DNA of 10,234 bases from CAYINJ01 sp964364745. Lineage in GTDB: Bacteria > Patescibacteriota > Patescibacteriia > JACRDY01. Below the pieces are notes generated by a model, which worked only from the letters and a program-made list of their open reading frames with translations, had not been told where the DNA came from and searched no databases. How positions within the stretch are numbered: the stretch's first letter is position 1; each line of letters opens with the position of its first letter. Made by a program: the position numbers and the translations under genes. Positions 1 to 6,905 of this stretch are shown here, piece after piece. The stretch spans positions 1 to 10,234 of the forward strand of contig CAYINJ010000020.1 of NCBI GenBank assembly GCA_964364745.1, in the 5' to 3' direction.

Positions 1-20
1 ATCATTATAGCGCATCAACT

Positions 21-26
21 GGGAGG
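21..26 (+). promoter_or_regulatory. Shine-Dalgarno for small membrane protein
   Basis: GGGAGG lies 5 nt before the ATG at 32. It fixes that start and supports this short ORF as a real gene. Confidence 0.7.
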
Positions 27-31
27 TCGCC

Positions 32-292
32 ATGTCCGGACTCGCCGTACTCTTTGCCCTCGCTGTGCTCGCTGGCCTCGCCAGTGCGATCATCTACCTG
101 GCTGTCGAGGGGTATTCGCGCCGGCGTCAACGCCTCGGCACCGTCCCCGATCCCTGGTGGCTGAAAGCGCTACCGGCCGCCCGAGTCACCATGGTCACCG
201 CGCTCAAGGTGTTTGGCGGCTGGTTCAGCAACGAGGAGTTTAGTCGACTGCTCCGCGATGAGCCGTCCGAACACCGCAGCGCGCCACCCTAA
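32..292 (+). CDS. Small single-pass membrane protein, unknown function
   Basis: An 86-aa protein with a strongly hydrophobic stretch at about residues 3-25 (MSGLAVLFALAVLAGL...), followed directly by the basic cluster SRRRQR. This predicts one transmembrane helix with the C-terminal tail in the cytoplasm by the positive-inside rule. The tail includes PDPWW and a charged end. The ATG is preceded by a good Shine-Dalgarno, and a strong intrinsic terminator lies about 80 nt after the stop, so it appears to be a monocistronic unit or the last gene of one starting outside the window. The hydrophobic N-terminus could instead be an uncleaved signal anchor. I do not recognise the family. Confidence 0.7.
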   Translation: MSGLAVLFALAVLAGLASAIIYLAVEGYSRRRQRLGTVPDPWWLKALPAARVTMVTALKVFGGWFSNEEFSRLLRDEPSEHRSAPP

Positions 293-374
293 GCTCTTTC
301 CCCATACCACCGGCGAGGCCCATCCCCGCTGGTCGGTAGTAGCCCCGGCAGGGCTAAACTCTCATCCCTCCGTA

Positions 375-411
375 CCTCCGCGGCCCAGCAGTGGCCGCGG
401 GGGAATTTTTT
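375..411 (+). terminator. Intrinsic terminator after the small membrane protein gene
   Basis: A GC-rich stem (375-385 pairing with 393-403, core CCGCGGCC/GGCCGCGG) is followed by AA and six T (406-411). The T tract lies on the + strand side, so it ends + strand transcription. It abuts the valS stop codon, but the minus strand has no U tract after the stem. A weaker 6-bp hairpin (TAGCCC/GGGCTA, 340-356) precedes it. Confidence 0.85.
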
Positions 412-3037
412 ATTGTGCTGGCGGCAATTGGCTCTGCAGCGCGGCGAGTTTGCCTTGGGCCTCCGCTAATTTGGTTTGTTCTTTACTGACTACCACCGCC
501 GGCGCCCGATCGGTAAATTCCGGATTGGCTAGTTTTGCTTCAAGCTTCTGGATATAAGTCGCCAGTTCAGTAATTTCTTTAGTCAGCCGAGTTTTTTCTT
601 TGGTCGAATCAACCGCGGCCGTGATCACAAAAATTTCGATGCCACTGGCTACCGCTGTTAGCGCGGTCGCGGTCGGCGGCTGGTCGGATACCGTGACCGA
701 CTCCGCCCGGGTCAAAGCGGCAATCACGGCAGTTTGTTCCGTCAACACCACCGTTGATCCGACGAGGACGACGGGGAGTTTTTGCGCCGGCGCGATGTGA
801 TGCTCGGCGCGGAGGTTGCGAATGGCACTAACCACTTCTTGGACAATAACAAACTCGGCGGCGGCGTCAGTTGGGCCAGCACTCGCCGGCCAGCTCGTGG
901 TCATCAACAACCGTTCAGCACCATACATTTCGCGCCAAATCGCTTCGGTGACAAACGGCAGAAATGGATGCCAGAGTGACAAGATAGTATTGAAGAGATA
1001 ATTTAATATCGGCCCCTTGTCCCCTTCCACTTTGGCCACTTCCAAATACCAGTCGGCCAGTTCCGTCCAGGTGAAATGGCGCAGGGCTTCGGTCGCAGCG
1101 GAAAAATCAAATTGGTCTAACAGCCGGGTCACGTCCGCCGTGGTCTGATCCAGTCGCGCTAAAATCCAAGCGTCAGCCAAGGTTGCCGGCTTCGGCCGCG
1201 GTGCGGTGCGATCGGGTGCTGGAATGGCAGTCAACATGAACCGCGCGACGTTCCAGAGTTTGTTGACGAAGTTGCGGGTGCCGGCAATTTTTTCTTCATA
1301 AAACCGCGAATCATTGCCGGAAGTGATGCCGGTCAAGAGACATAAGCGCAGCGCGTCGGTGCCGTACTGTTCGATCAGCTCAAGCGGGTCGCGACCATTG
1401 CCGAGCGACTTGGAAAACTTCCGACCGTGCTCGTCGCGGACCAGGCCGTGAATGTAGACGTCTTTAAACGGCACTTGCTTCAAGCCGTAACTGCTCATCA
1501 AAATCATCCGGGCCATCCAAAAAAACACTAACTCATAGCCCATCTGCATCCAGGCCGTGGGGTGAAAATTTTTCAGGTCAGCGGTCGCTTGGGGCCAACC
1601 CAGCGTGGAAAAAGTCCATAAGCCCGACGAAAACCAGGTGTCGAGGGTGTCTTCATCTTGCTGCCAGCCATCACCAGCCGGTGGTTCAACGCTGACCATC
1701 GTTTCTTCGTCGCGGTACCACACTGGAATCCGATGGCCCCACCAGATCTGACGGCTGATGCACCAGTCGCGTAAGTGATCAATCCAGTTGAGATACACTT
1801 TCGTAAATCGGTCCGGCGTAATGGTGACTTTTTGGTTCGCATCGCCCCCCAGCCCGGTAGTAACGGCCGCCCGCATCAAGTCCTTCAAGCTCTGGCCGCG
1901 GCCGGGGATGACCTTATTTACCTCAATCCACCATTGGGTCATGGGGATCACTTCCACCACATCGCCAAAGCGGTCGGACGTGCCGACATTTTGGGTGATA
2001 TCTTCTTCGCCAATCAGTAAATTATTGGTCCGCAAGTATTCGACGAACTTGGCGCGAGCCGCTTCCGCTGTCAGCCCAGCGTAGGCCGCACCGGCCGCGG
2101 CCGCCATCTTGCCATCCGTGTCAATCACCGCCACGATGCCGATCGGGTCGCCAGCGGCCTTTTGGGCTTCGTACATGGCAAAGTCGATTTGGCTGTGCGC
2201 CGGAGTGACACCGAGCGCACCGGTGCCAAAAGCCGGATCAACATCTGGTCGCGCGATGACTTTGATCTGTAGCGGCTCGGCCGCGCCCACCTCCACCGTA
2301 AAGGTCTGGCCGATATACTGCTGATAGCGCGCGTCATCGGGGTGGACCGCCACGGCCGTATCGCCGAGCTTAGTTTCCGGTCGGGTGGTCGCCACGGCAA
2401 TCGGGAAATCCGCACTGTATTTGAAAGTATAAAGCTTGGCCAGCCGCTCGACGTACTCTAGTTCGTCGTCCGAGCAAGTGGATTGTCCTTTGACTGACCA
2501 GTTGACGGTGCGGTAGCCCCGGTAGATCAACCCGTCATCAAACATGGTTTTAAACATGGTATTGACCGCCACGCTGCGCGCCTCATCGAAGGTGTAGGCC
2601 AGGCGACTCCAGTCACAACTAGCGCCCAGCTTTTTGATCTGGTGAAGAATAGTCGCTTTTGATTGTTCGGCATACGCCCGAATCTCGGCTAGCAGCTTCT
2701 CTCGCCCCAATTCCTGACGAGGATTAGCGATGCCCCGGTCTTCAATTAACATTTTTTCGACGCGCGCTTGAGTAGCGACCGCCGCGTGATCAGTGCCGGG
2801 CAATAGTAGGACTTTCTTACCCTGCATCCGCTGATAACGCGCCATCGTGTCCATCAGCGCTTGCTCCAAAACGTGGCCTGGGTGCAGGATGCCGGTAACG
2901 TTGGGCGGCGGCATCATGATGGCGTATGGCTCGCCGGAGAGATTGTCTGGATTGAAAAAACCGCTCGCGGTCCAGGCGGCATAGATGTCTGATTCGTATT
3001 TCTTGGCGTCAAACGCCTTCTCCAGTGCGGGTGGCAT
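410..3037 (-). CDS. valS: Valyl-tRNA synthetase
   Basis: Class I aminoacyl-tRNA synthetase (EC 6.1.1.9) that charges tRNA-Val with valine in the cytoplasm and hydrolyses mischarged threonine. The 875 aa fit the bacterial size. The HIGH motif is HPGH (residues 52-55) in the typical PPPNVTG context, and KMSKS is KFSKS (540-544). The CP1 editing domain shows TTRPET (217-222) and GTGALGVTPAH (271-281). SRQIWWGHRIPVWY and DTWFSSGLW are family signatures. The stretch between those two is short and lacks the zinc-binding cysteines of longer homologues. The C-terminus (about 807-875) is a Lys/Glu-rich coiled coil, the usual tRNA-binding arm of ValRS. The ATG at 3035-3037 has no Shine-Dalgarno and lies about 13 nt after the predicted transcription start. 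It is transcribed divergently from the DHH gene. Confidence 0.97.
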   Translation of the reverse strand: MPPALEKAFDAKKYESDIYAAWTASGFFNPDNLSGEPYAIMMPPPNVTGILHPGHVLEQALMDTMARYQRMQGKKVLLLPGTDHAAVATQARVEKMLIEDRGIANPRQELGREKLLAEIRAYAEQSKATILHQIKKLGASCDWSRLAYTFDEARSVAVNTMFKTMFDDGLIYRGYRTVNWSVKGQSTCSDDELEYVERLAKLYTFKYSADFPIAVATTRPETKLGDTAVAVHPDDARYQQYIGQTFTVEVGAAEPLQIKVIARPDVDPAFGTGALGVTPAHSQIDFAMYEAQKAAGDPIGIVAVIDTDGKMAAAAGAAYAGLTAEAARAKFVEYLRTNNLLIGEEDITQNVGTSDRFGDVVEVIPMTQWWIEVNKVIPGRGQSLKDLMRAAVTTGLGGDANQKVTITPDRFTKVYLNWIDHLRDWCISRQIWWGHRIPVWYRDEETMVSVEPPAGDGWQQDEDTLDTWFSSGLWTFSTLGWPQATADLKNFHPTAWMQMGYELVFFWMARMILMSSYGLKQVPFKDVYIHGLVRDEHGRKFSKSLGNGRDPLELIEQYGTDALRLCLLTGITSGNDSRFYEEKIAGTRNFVNKLWNVARFMLTAIPAPDRTAPRPKPATLADAWILARLDQTTADVTRLLDQFDFSAATEALRHFTWTELADWYLEVAKVEGDKGPILNYLFNTILSLWHPFLPFVTEAIWREMYGAERLLMTTSWPASAGPTDAAAEFVIVQEVVSAIRNLRAEHHIAPAQKLPVVLVGSTVVLTEQTAVIAALTRAESVTVSDQPPTATALTAVASGIEIFVITAAVDSTKEKTRLTKEITELATYIQKLEAKLANPEFTDRAPAVVVSKEQTKLAEAQGKLAALQSQLPPAQ

Positions 3038-3057
3038 AATTAATTGGGTCTGGGAGC

Positions 3058-3086
3058 AGTATAGCAGGATTGGGCCGTATTTTCAA
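3058..3086 (-). promoter_or_regulatory. valS promoter
   Basis: Read on the minus strand: TTGAAA (-35, 3081-3086), a 17-nt spacer, and TATACT (-10, 3058-3063) with an extended TG two bases upstream. The predicted start is near 3051, giving a leader of about 13 nt. It sits back to back with the DHH gene promoter. Confidence 0.75.
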
Positions 3087-3109
3087 CATTTTTTCGGCCC
3101 CTTGTACAG

Positions 3110-3137
3110 TTGACAATATCAGCCGGTACGCTACAAT
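3110..3137 (+). promoter_or_regulatory. Promoter of the DHH-family gene
   Basis: TTGACA (3110-3115), a 16-nt spacer, and TACAAT (3132-3137). Transcription would begin near 3144, about 13 nt before the ATG at 3157. This argues against the longer in-frame TTG start at 3070, which lies upstream of the promoter. Confidence 0.75.
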
Positions 3138-3156
3138 AGACGACTTACCTATTGCC

Positions 3157-4296
3157 ATGGCCTTACCGATTGAACAACAGATTATCACGATGTTGGCGGC
3201 CGCTAAACGCCCCTTGATCGTCTTTCGTCAGCACGCTTCCGGCGACAGTGTTGCCTCCGCCGTGGCGCTGTATCGATTTTTAAAAACTAAGGGGATGGCC
3301 GCGACGGTGGTGGCCGATGGCTACACCGTCCCGAAGTCATATCGCTTTTTGCCCGATCATGACGTGGTCAAGAGTCATCTGCCGACACCCCGGCAGCTGG
3401 TCATCACGGTCGGAATTGATAAAACCCACATTAGTGACTTTCACTATGACGTTGTTGATGATCAGTTTAAATTATACCTGACGCCGAAACACACTGCCTT
3501 CGGGCCCCAAGACATCAAGGCGTCGCTGTCGGATTGGCATTATGACGCCATCGTCGTGCTGGACTCGCCTGACTTCGAGTCATTAGGCGCGACTTATACG
3601 GCCCAGCGTGAGTTTTTCTACGAGCGGCCGGTGATTAACATTGATCACTCCCCCGCTAACGAACAGTTTGGCCAGATTAACTTAATCGACCTAACGGCCT
3701 CATCGACCGCCGCCGTGGTCTATCGTTTACTCTCCACTTGGGATGATGCCGCCATTGACGCGGACACCGCCACTTGTCTCTTGGCCGGCATCATCGACGC
3801 CACGCGCAGTTTCAAGAGCGGCGCGATCAATCCGCAGACCCTGGCCATTTCCGGCAAATTAATGGAAAAACAAGCCCGCCGCGACGAGATCGTCAAACAC
3901 CTTTACTACAGCCGCGATGTCGCTACCCTCAAACTGTGGGGCACGGTCCTGACCAAGCTTCAAGAATCATTTGGCGGCCGCGTGGTATTAGCCACCGTGG
4001 CCCAGGAAGATTTTACGGCGACGGTCACCACCGAAGAGCAACTGCCAGAAATTATTGATGAACTGATCGTCACCGTGCCGGGCGTCGATGTCATCGTTTT
4101 GCTGTATCAACGACTGACTGGCTGCGGCGTCATGATTAAATCCCTGGGGCATTTCAATCCGCTGACCGCACTGGCTCAATTCCAGCCGTTTGGCGACCGC
4201 CATTTTGTGAAGTTTTCGCTGCCCCAGCGCGAGCTGGCCGCGGCGGCCGAGCTGGTGATGACCCCCGTCCGCGAGCACTATAAATTGGTTGGCTAA
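3157..4296 (+). CDS. DHH-family phosphoesterase-like protein with degenerate active site
   Basis: A 379-aa relative of NrnA/RecJ-type DHH phosphoesterases, which cleave short oligonucleotides, cyclic dinucleotides or PAP using two metal ions. The family fold shows in HASGDSVASAVAL (residues 26-38, motif I), VVLDSPD (D136, motif II), INIDHSPAN (163-165, motif III), INLIDLTASSTAAVVYRLL after it, and GIIDATRSF. Key residues have changed. Motif I lacks the Pro-Asp pair of the usual HxxPDxDxxGS and keeps one Asp (D30). The DHH triad is DHS. The C-terminal DHHA1 domain lacks a GGGH motif and reads PFGDRHFVKFSL instead. Catalysis may be lost or altered, although the ORF is intact and has a strong promoter. 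The start at 3157 was chosen because of that promoter. No terminator follows, so transcripts may read into the island. Confidence 0.88.
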   Translation: MALPIEQQIITMLAAAKRPLIVFRQHASGDSVASAVALYRFLKTKGMAATVVADGYTVPKSYRFLPDHDVVKSHLPTPRQLVITVGIDKTHISDFHYDVVDDQFKLYLTPKHTAFGPQDIKASLSDWHYDAIVVLDSPDFESLGATYTAQREFFYERPVINIDHSPANEQFGQINLIDLTASSTAAVVYRLLSTWDDAAIDADTATCLLAGIIDATRSFKSGAINPQTLAISGKLMEKQARRDEIVKHLYYSRDVATLKLWGTVLTKLQESFGGRVVLATVAQEDFTATVTTEEQLPEIIDELIVTVPGVDVIVLLYQRLTGCGVMIKSLGHFNPLTALAQFQPFGDRHFVKFSLPQRELAAAAELVMTPVREHYKLVG

Positions 4297-4305
4297 TAAT
4301 TTAGA

Positions 4306-4325
4306 AAGGTATTGAACCATTACAA
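4306..4325 (+). repeat. Solo IS-end-like repeat, left island edge
   Basis: AAGGTATTGAACCATTACAA matches 8951-8970 at 19 of 20 positions in the same orientation. Its first part, with one more A (4305-4315, AAAGGTATTGA), also equals the 3' end and stop of the transposase read on the minus strand (8333-8343). It therefore looks like the terminal repeat of the same IS family without an element attached. The outer tip differs: CCCCT here against GGGGA at the right copy. Confidence 0.7.
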
Positions 4326-4329
4326 CCCC

Positions 4330-4358
4330 TTTACAAATCATACATATTATAGTATGGT
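4330..4358 (+). promoter_or_regulatory. Possible promoter of the 267-aa gene
   Basis: TTTACA (4330-4335), a 17-nt spacer, and TATGGT (4353-4358) lie just outside the IS-end repeat. The start would be near 4365. A small hairpin (GTGCT/AGCAC, 4357-4369) overlaps the start region. Other spacings with TATTAT or TATAGT are too short. The call is tentative. Confidence 0.4.
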
Positions 4359-4392
4359 GCTTTCAGCACTCAGGTCTTTGAAAACACCCAAG

Positions 4393-4399
4393 AAAGGAG
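4393..4399 (+). promoter_or_regulatory. Shine-Dalgarno of the 267-aa gene
   Basis: AAAGGAG lies 7 nt before the ATG at 4407. The two host genes upstream have none. Confidence 0.75.
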
Positions 4400-4406
4400 A
4401 ATAGCA

Positions 4407-5210
4407 ATGAGCTCAGTGTCATTCTTTGATGTCTCTATTGCCCAGGGTTCTAGCAAGATCCCCAGAGGTGATATGATCGATATAAATTGTCTTATCCGCT
4501 CAAAGCTGTCTCTGCAAGCCGGTCTTTTCAAAGATTTAGGATTGTTGAGCAGTATTGAGCAATTTGATCCATATGGGATCGAGAAACCGAAGTATTGGGA
4601 AAGAGCTGTGGCAACTGTCATCTACTGCATATCTGGACAAGTTCCCGATCGGCAAGAGGTGCTTCGTGGCAGACAGATAATTTGTCAGCTTCCGAAGTCG
4701 TTCAAGAAGAAATATCTTGATGAACAGTTTGTCTTGGGATTTCTACCCTACGTTCTTATCGGTTTCAAGACTCACGTGGGAAGTCGTTTCCAAGCTGATT
4801 CGAATCGTATAGATGACATGTGTGATTTCATACTTCATTTGTACGAAACTGATCATGCCGAGATAACCAGCTATCTTTGTGCCCACAGGGGATTTGCTCC
4901 TAGTGGTCAACACATCTTGATTGACATGCTGAAGCTGGATAACGCTCGCAGGACTCTTAATCTGCAGAAAGCTATCCTCGCTAATGTTCAACAATTGAGA
5001 TCACGTAAGATACGTTGGTGCCAGCAAGGTCCTACCGCAATGGCATCGTCGAATATGTTTCCGGAGATGTTCATTCAGTATCTCATGGCCGGGAAAGTCT
5101 CGGATCTGCTCATGTTGTTGGCCAAACATTTCGATGAGCTAGACTCCTTGGGTAAGGAGGACAGCTTTGGATTGGTTGACTTGGTATGTTCTTCACGAAC
5201 CAATATCTGA
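4407..5210 (+). CDS. Hypothetical protein, unrecognised 267-aa family
   Basis: A 267-aa, mostly helical-looking soluble protein without a signal peptide or an obvious membrane helix. I see no catalytic motif that I can name. Distinctive stretches are PKYWERAVATVIYCISGQ near residue 61, LPKSFKKKYLDEQFVLGFLPYVLIGF near 95-120, an acidic/His patch (DDMCDFILHLYETDHAE) and a C-terminal helix, LLMLLAKHFDELDSL. A strong Shine-Dalgarno and ATG support the start. The end overlaps by 44 nt the start of the transketolase-domain gene, whose Shine-Dalgarno lies inside this frame, so the two are probably translated together. G+C is intermediate (30/60 at 4621-4680, 23/60 at 4801-4860), below valS. Function is unknown; the coupling hints at a shared role with the downstream domain. 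Confidence 0.8.
   Translation: MSSVSFFDVSIAQGSSKIPRGDMIDINCLIRSKLSLQAGLFKDLGLLSSIEQFDPYGIEKPKYWERAVATVIYCISGQVPDRQEVLRGRQIICQLPKSFKKKYLDEQFVLGFLPYVLIGFKTHVGSRFQADSNRIDDMCDFILHLYETDHAEITSYLCAHRGFAPSGQHILIDMLKLDNARRTLNLQKAILANVQQLRSRKIRWCQQGPTAMASSNMFPEMFIQYLMAGKVSDLLMLLAKHFDELDSLGKEDSFGLVDLVCSSRTNI
5154..5160 (+). promoter_or_regulatory. Internal Shine-Dalgarno deciding the TTG start at 5167
   Basis: AAGGAGG is a near-perfect anti-16S match, 6 nt before TTG 5167 and inside the 3' end of the preceding gene. The downstream frame is closed by TAG at 5140-5142 and has no ATG before the conserved domain, so this site picks the start. Confidence 0.75.
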
Positions 5211-5580
5211 ACCAGACGTGACGATTGTCGCTTCTGGGCTGACTGTTGGTTCTGCGCTTGCGGCCGCCGATATGCTTGCAAAGGAAGGTGTGATGGCGAG
5301 GGTTGTAAATATCGTCAATCATAAGTCGATTGATCAATCATTTGCAAAAGTGATTGCCGATCGGAAGCCTCTTTTAACGGTGTATAACGGACACGCTGGT
5401 GTATTACAGGCGAATGTGGCCAAAGTGTTACTAGAATCGGGCCACAACATTCCCTCAAAAATGATCGGACTAGGATTCGATTTTGGCACGACGGGCGGTA
5501 CCGATGACTTGCTTCAGGTCTATGGGCTTGATGCTAACGGTATTGTGCGTACGGTCAAAAAGATCTTTTCTAATCATTGA
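5167..5580 (+). CDS. Stand-alone transketolase C-terminal domain protein
   Basis: A 137-aa protein consisting almost only of a transketolase C-terminal domain (Transketolase_C type). EPDVTIVASGLTVGSAL (about residue 15), the strand ARVVNIVNHKSID, then YNGHAGVLQANVAKVL, the FDFGTTGGTDDLL loop and the terminal YGLDANGIVRTVKKIF follow the C-terminal half of transketolase, DXS and 2-oxoacid dehydrogenase E1-beta. The thiamine-diphosphate and pyrimidine-binding domains are absent from this ORF and from the window, so it cannot be a complete transketolase. The TTG start is supported by AAGGAGG at 5154-5160 and overlaps the previous gene by 44 nt, arguing for deliberate translation rather than a chance fragment. 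Alternatives: a remnant left by recombination, a split-subunit partner of proteins encoded elsewhere, or an expression product of -1/+1 frameshifting from the upstream gene. An intrinsic terminator follows directly. Confidence 0.8.
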   Translation: MDWLTWYVLHEPISEPDVTIVASGLTVGSALAAADMLAKEGVMARVVNIVNHKSIDQSFAKVIADRKPLLTVYNGHAGVLQANVAKVLLESGHNIPSKMIGLGFDFGTTGGTDDLLQVYGLDANGIVRTVKKIFSNH

Positions 5581-5588
5581 CTACCCTC

Positions 5589-5617
5589 AGGGCAGCCTTT
5601 ACAGGCCGCCCTTTTTT
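5589..5617 (+). terminator. Intrinsic terminator of the two-gene unit
   Basis: AGGGCAGCC (5589-5597) pairs with GGCCGCCCT (5604-5612) with one A-C mismatch, and a T run (5612-5617) follows. The loop TTTACA doubles as the best -35 for the next gene. Confidence 0.85.
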
Positions 5618-5626
5618 ATGTATTAT
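5598..5626 (+). promoter_or_regulatory. Promoter of the hydrolase-folE-kinase operon (leaderless)
   Basis: TTTACA (5598-5603, in the terminator loop), a 17-nt spacer, and TATTAT (5621-5626). A perfect TATAAT overlaps at 5624-5629 but gives a 20-nt spacer. Either choice puts the transcription start within about 2 nt of the ATG at 5634, so the mRNA should be leaderless. Confidence 0.6.
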
Positions 5627-5633
5627 AATTGGC

Positions 5634-6308
5634 ATGGAAAAACGCCTAATAGACAAAAGCGGCATATACCTAATTTCCCAAAAGACTTCACCTAGTAAGG
5701 TTGTAATTATGTCTCACGGATTAGCCGACAACCATGAGGCTGCTTTAATAGATAGTATATCAAAAACTCTATATAATTGTGGTGTTGGTGTAGTGGTCTA
5801 TGATTTTTCATTCACTAAAAATAAATCTCAGCCGTCCGACGGAATCTCGAAGGAGGTTGCTGATTTACAGCATGTGATATCAACAGTGAAATCCATAATC
5901 AATCCATCTGAAGTATCGCTAGCGGGTAAATCGTTAGGCGGTATTGTCAGCGCCATATACTGTTCGAGCAGCACAGGCCAAGATGTCCGTAATTTGATTA
6001 TCGTGGGCTTTCCGTTCAAGCTTGGTTTTCCGCCAAATTTCATGTTGCTAAAGGAGGAAAATCCCATCTTACCTGACTACAAGTCGGAGTACAAAAATCT
6101 TTTCCAGAAAATTAAGACGCCTACCCTTATTATTCAGGGGGATCAGGACGATCTAGGTGAGATCGAAGAGTGTAAAGATTTTCTGAAAAATTACGCGAAT
6201 TGCTCTTTAGAAGTGGTAGGGGGTGCGACCCACGGATTTGTATCTCGTAAAGATAAGAACGTGACCTATTATGATAAGTGTGCTGGACTTATTACAAATA
6301 AGATATGA
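5634..6308 (+). CDS. Predicted alpha/beta hydrolase
   Basis: A 224-aa cytoplasmic alpha/beta-hydrolase-fold protein resembling the dienelactone-hydrolase/KANL3-Tex30-like group. The oxyanion strand reads VVIMSHGLADN (24-33), the nucleophile elbow is GKSLGG (S100), the acid is probably in IIQGDQDD (D172 or D173), and the histidine is in GGATHGF (H200). The catalytic triad thus looks complete; the substrate (ester, thioester or C-C bond) is not readable. The start at 5634 was chosen over an in-frame upstream ATG (5577) because that one lies before the terminator and promoter. There is no Shine-Dalgarno, matching a leaderless transcript. Its stop overlaps the folE start as ATGA (6305-6308), a sign of translational coupling. 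The DNA is AT-rich, like the following genes. Confidence 0.85.
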   Translation: MEKRLIDKSGIYLISQKTSPSKVVIMSHGLADNHEAALIDSISKTLYNCGVGVVVYDFSFTKNKSQPSDGISKEVADLQHVISTVKSIINPSEVSLAGKSLGGIVSAIYCSSSTGQDVRNLIIVGFPFKLGFPPNFMLLKEENPILPDYKSEYKNLFQKIKTPTLIIQGDQDDLGEIEECKDFLKNYANCSLEVVGGATHGFVSRKDKNVTYYDKCAGLITNKI

Positions 6309-6877
6309 CCATGAAAAAGAAAGATGATACTAGAAAAATTGTTAAAGCTATACTCGGTGCTATAGGTGAAAACCCTGACAGACAGGGCTTAAAGGATACA
6401 CCAGAGAGAATGGCAAAAATGTGGAAGGAAATTTTTAGGGGATATGATAAAAAACAGAAGCCCTCGATTACTGTTTTTGATAATAATACTGACGGAGTTC
6501 ACTACGACCAGATGATTGTTGATTCGGGGTATTTCTTTTCTCATTGCGAACATCATATGGTTCCTTTTTTCGGAAAATATTATTTTGCTTATATTCCTGA
6601 CAAAAAAATAGTGGGCCTAAGCAAAGTCGCAAGAATTGTAGATTTTTACTCCGCGCGTTTGCAGATACAAGAGCGACTGGCTAAGGATGTTGTCGATGAA
6701 CTGGAGGCGATCTTGAAGCCTAAGGGTATAGCTTTAGTCATAAAAGCCAGGCATCTATGCAAAGAGATGAGAGGGGTATTGAAACGTGACGGGGAAATGA
6801 TCACCAGTGATCTCAGAGGTGTATTCAGAAAAAGGGAGCCAACAAGAATGGAGTTTATGAATTATATAAAACAATAG
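6305..6877 (+). CDS. folE: GTP cyclohydrolase I
   Basis: Converts GTP to 7,8-dihydroneopterin triphosphate plus formate (EC 3.5.4.16), the entry step to folate, queuosine/7-deazapurines and biopterin. The 190 aa are near full length for bacterial FolE. GENPDRQGLKDTPERMAKMW (residues 21-40) is the N-terminal signature. SHCEHHMVPF holds C81, H83 and H84, corresponding to E. coli C110, H112 and H113, and HLCKEMRGV holds C152 (E. coli C181), so the zinc site is complete. The C-terminal LRGVFR and TRMEF motifs are also present. The start overlaps the hydrolase stop by 4 nt; an ATG two codons later (6311) is possible. Low G+C (21/60 at 6421-6480) contrasts with the host-like flanks and suggests transfer. 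In this window only QueD can use its product. Confidence 0.96.
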   Translation: MTMKKKDDTRKIVKAILGAIGENPDRQGLKDTPERMAKMWKEIFRGYDKKQKPSITVFDNNTDGVHYDQMIVDSGYFFSHCEHHMVPFFGKYYFAYIPDKKIVGLSKVARIVDFYSARLQIQERLAKDVVDELEAILKPKGIALVIKARHLCKEMRGVLKRDGEMITSDLRGVFRKREPTRMEFMNYIKQ

Positions 6878-6905
6878 TATCACGTTTTCTCACGAGAAAG
6901 CCTCC
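6878..6905 (+). other. Short folE-kinase spacer with small palindrome
   Basis: The 28-nt gap contains TTTCTC-AC-GAGAAA, a short inverted repeat that could form a 5-bp hairpin just before the next ATG. No T run follows, so it is not a terminator. There is no clear Shine-Dalgarno. Confidence 0.3.

Noticed and set aside
1573..2415. Several open frames opposite or overlapping valS
   Set aside because: They are shadows of the high-GC valS gene with arginine/proline/serine-rich products and no start signals.
3070..3156. N-terminal extension of the DHH protein from TTG 3070
   Set aside because: The extension runs through a near-consensus promoter (3110-3137), has no ribosome site and no family similarity; ATG 3157 fits the conserved N-terminus.
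4370..4994. Minus-strand open frames opposite the 267-aa gene
   Set aside because: No ribosome site or promoter, low-complexity reading, and the + strand frame has strong initiation signals.
5577..5633. Upstream ATG for the hydrolase
   Set aside because: It lies before the intrinsic terminator and its residues are the hairpin and T run translated; the ATG at 5634 starts the recognisable protein.
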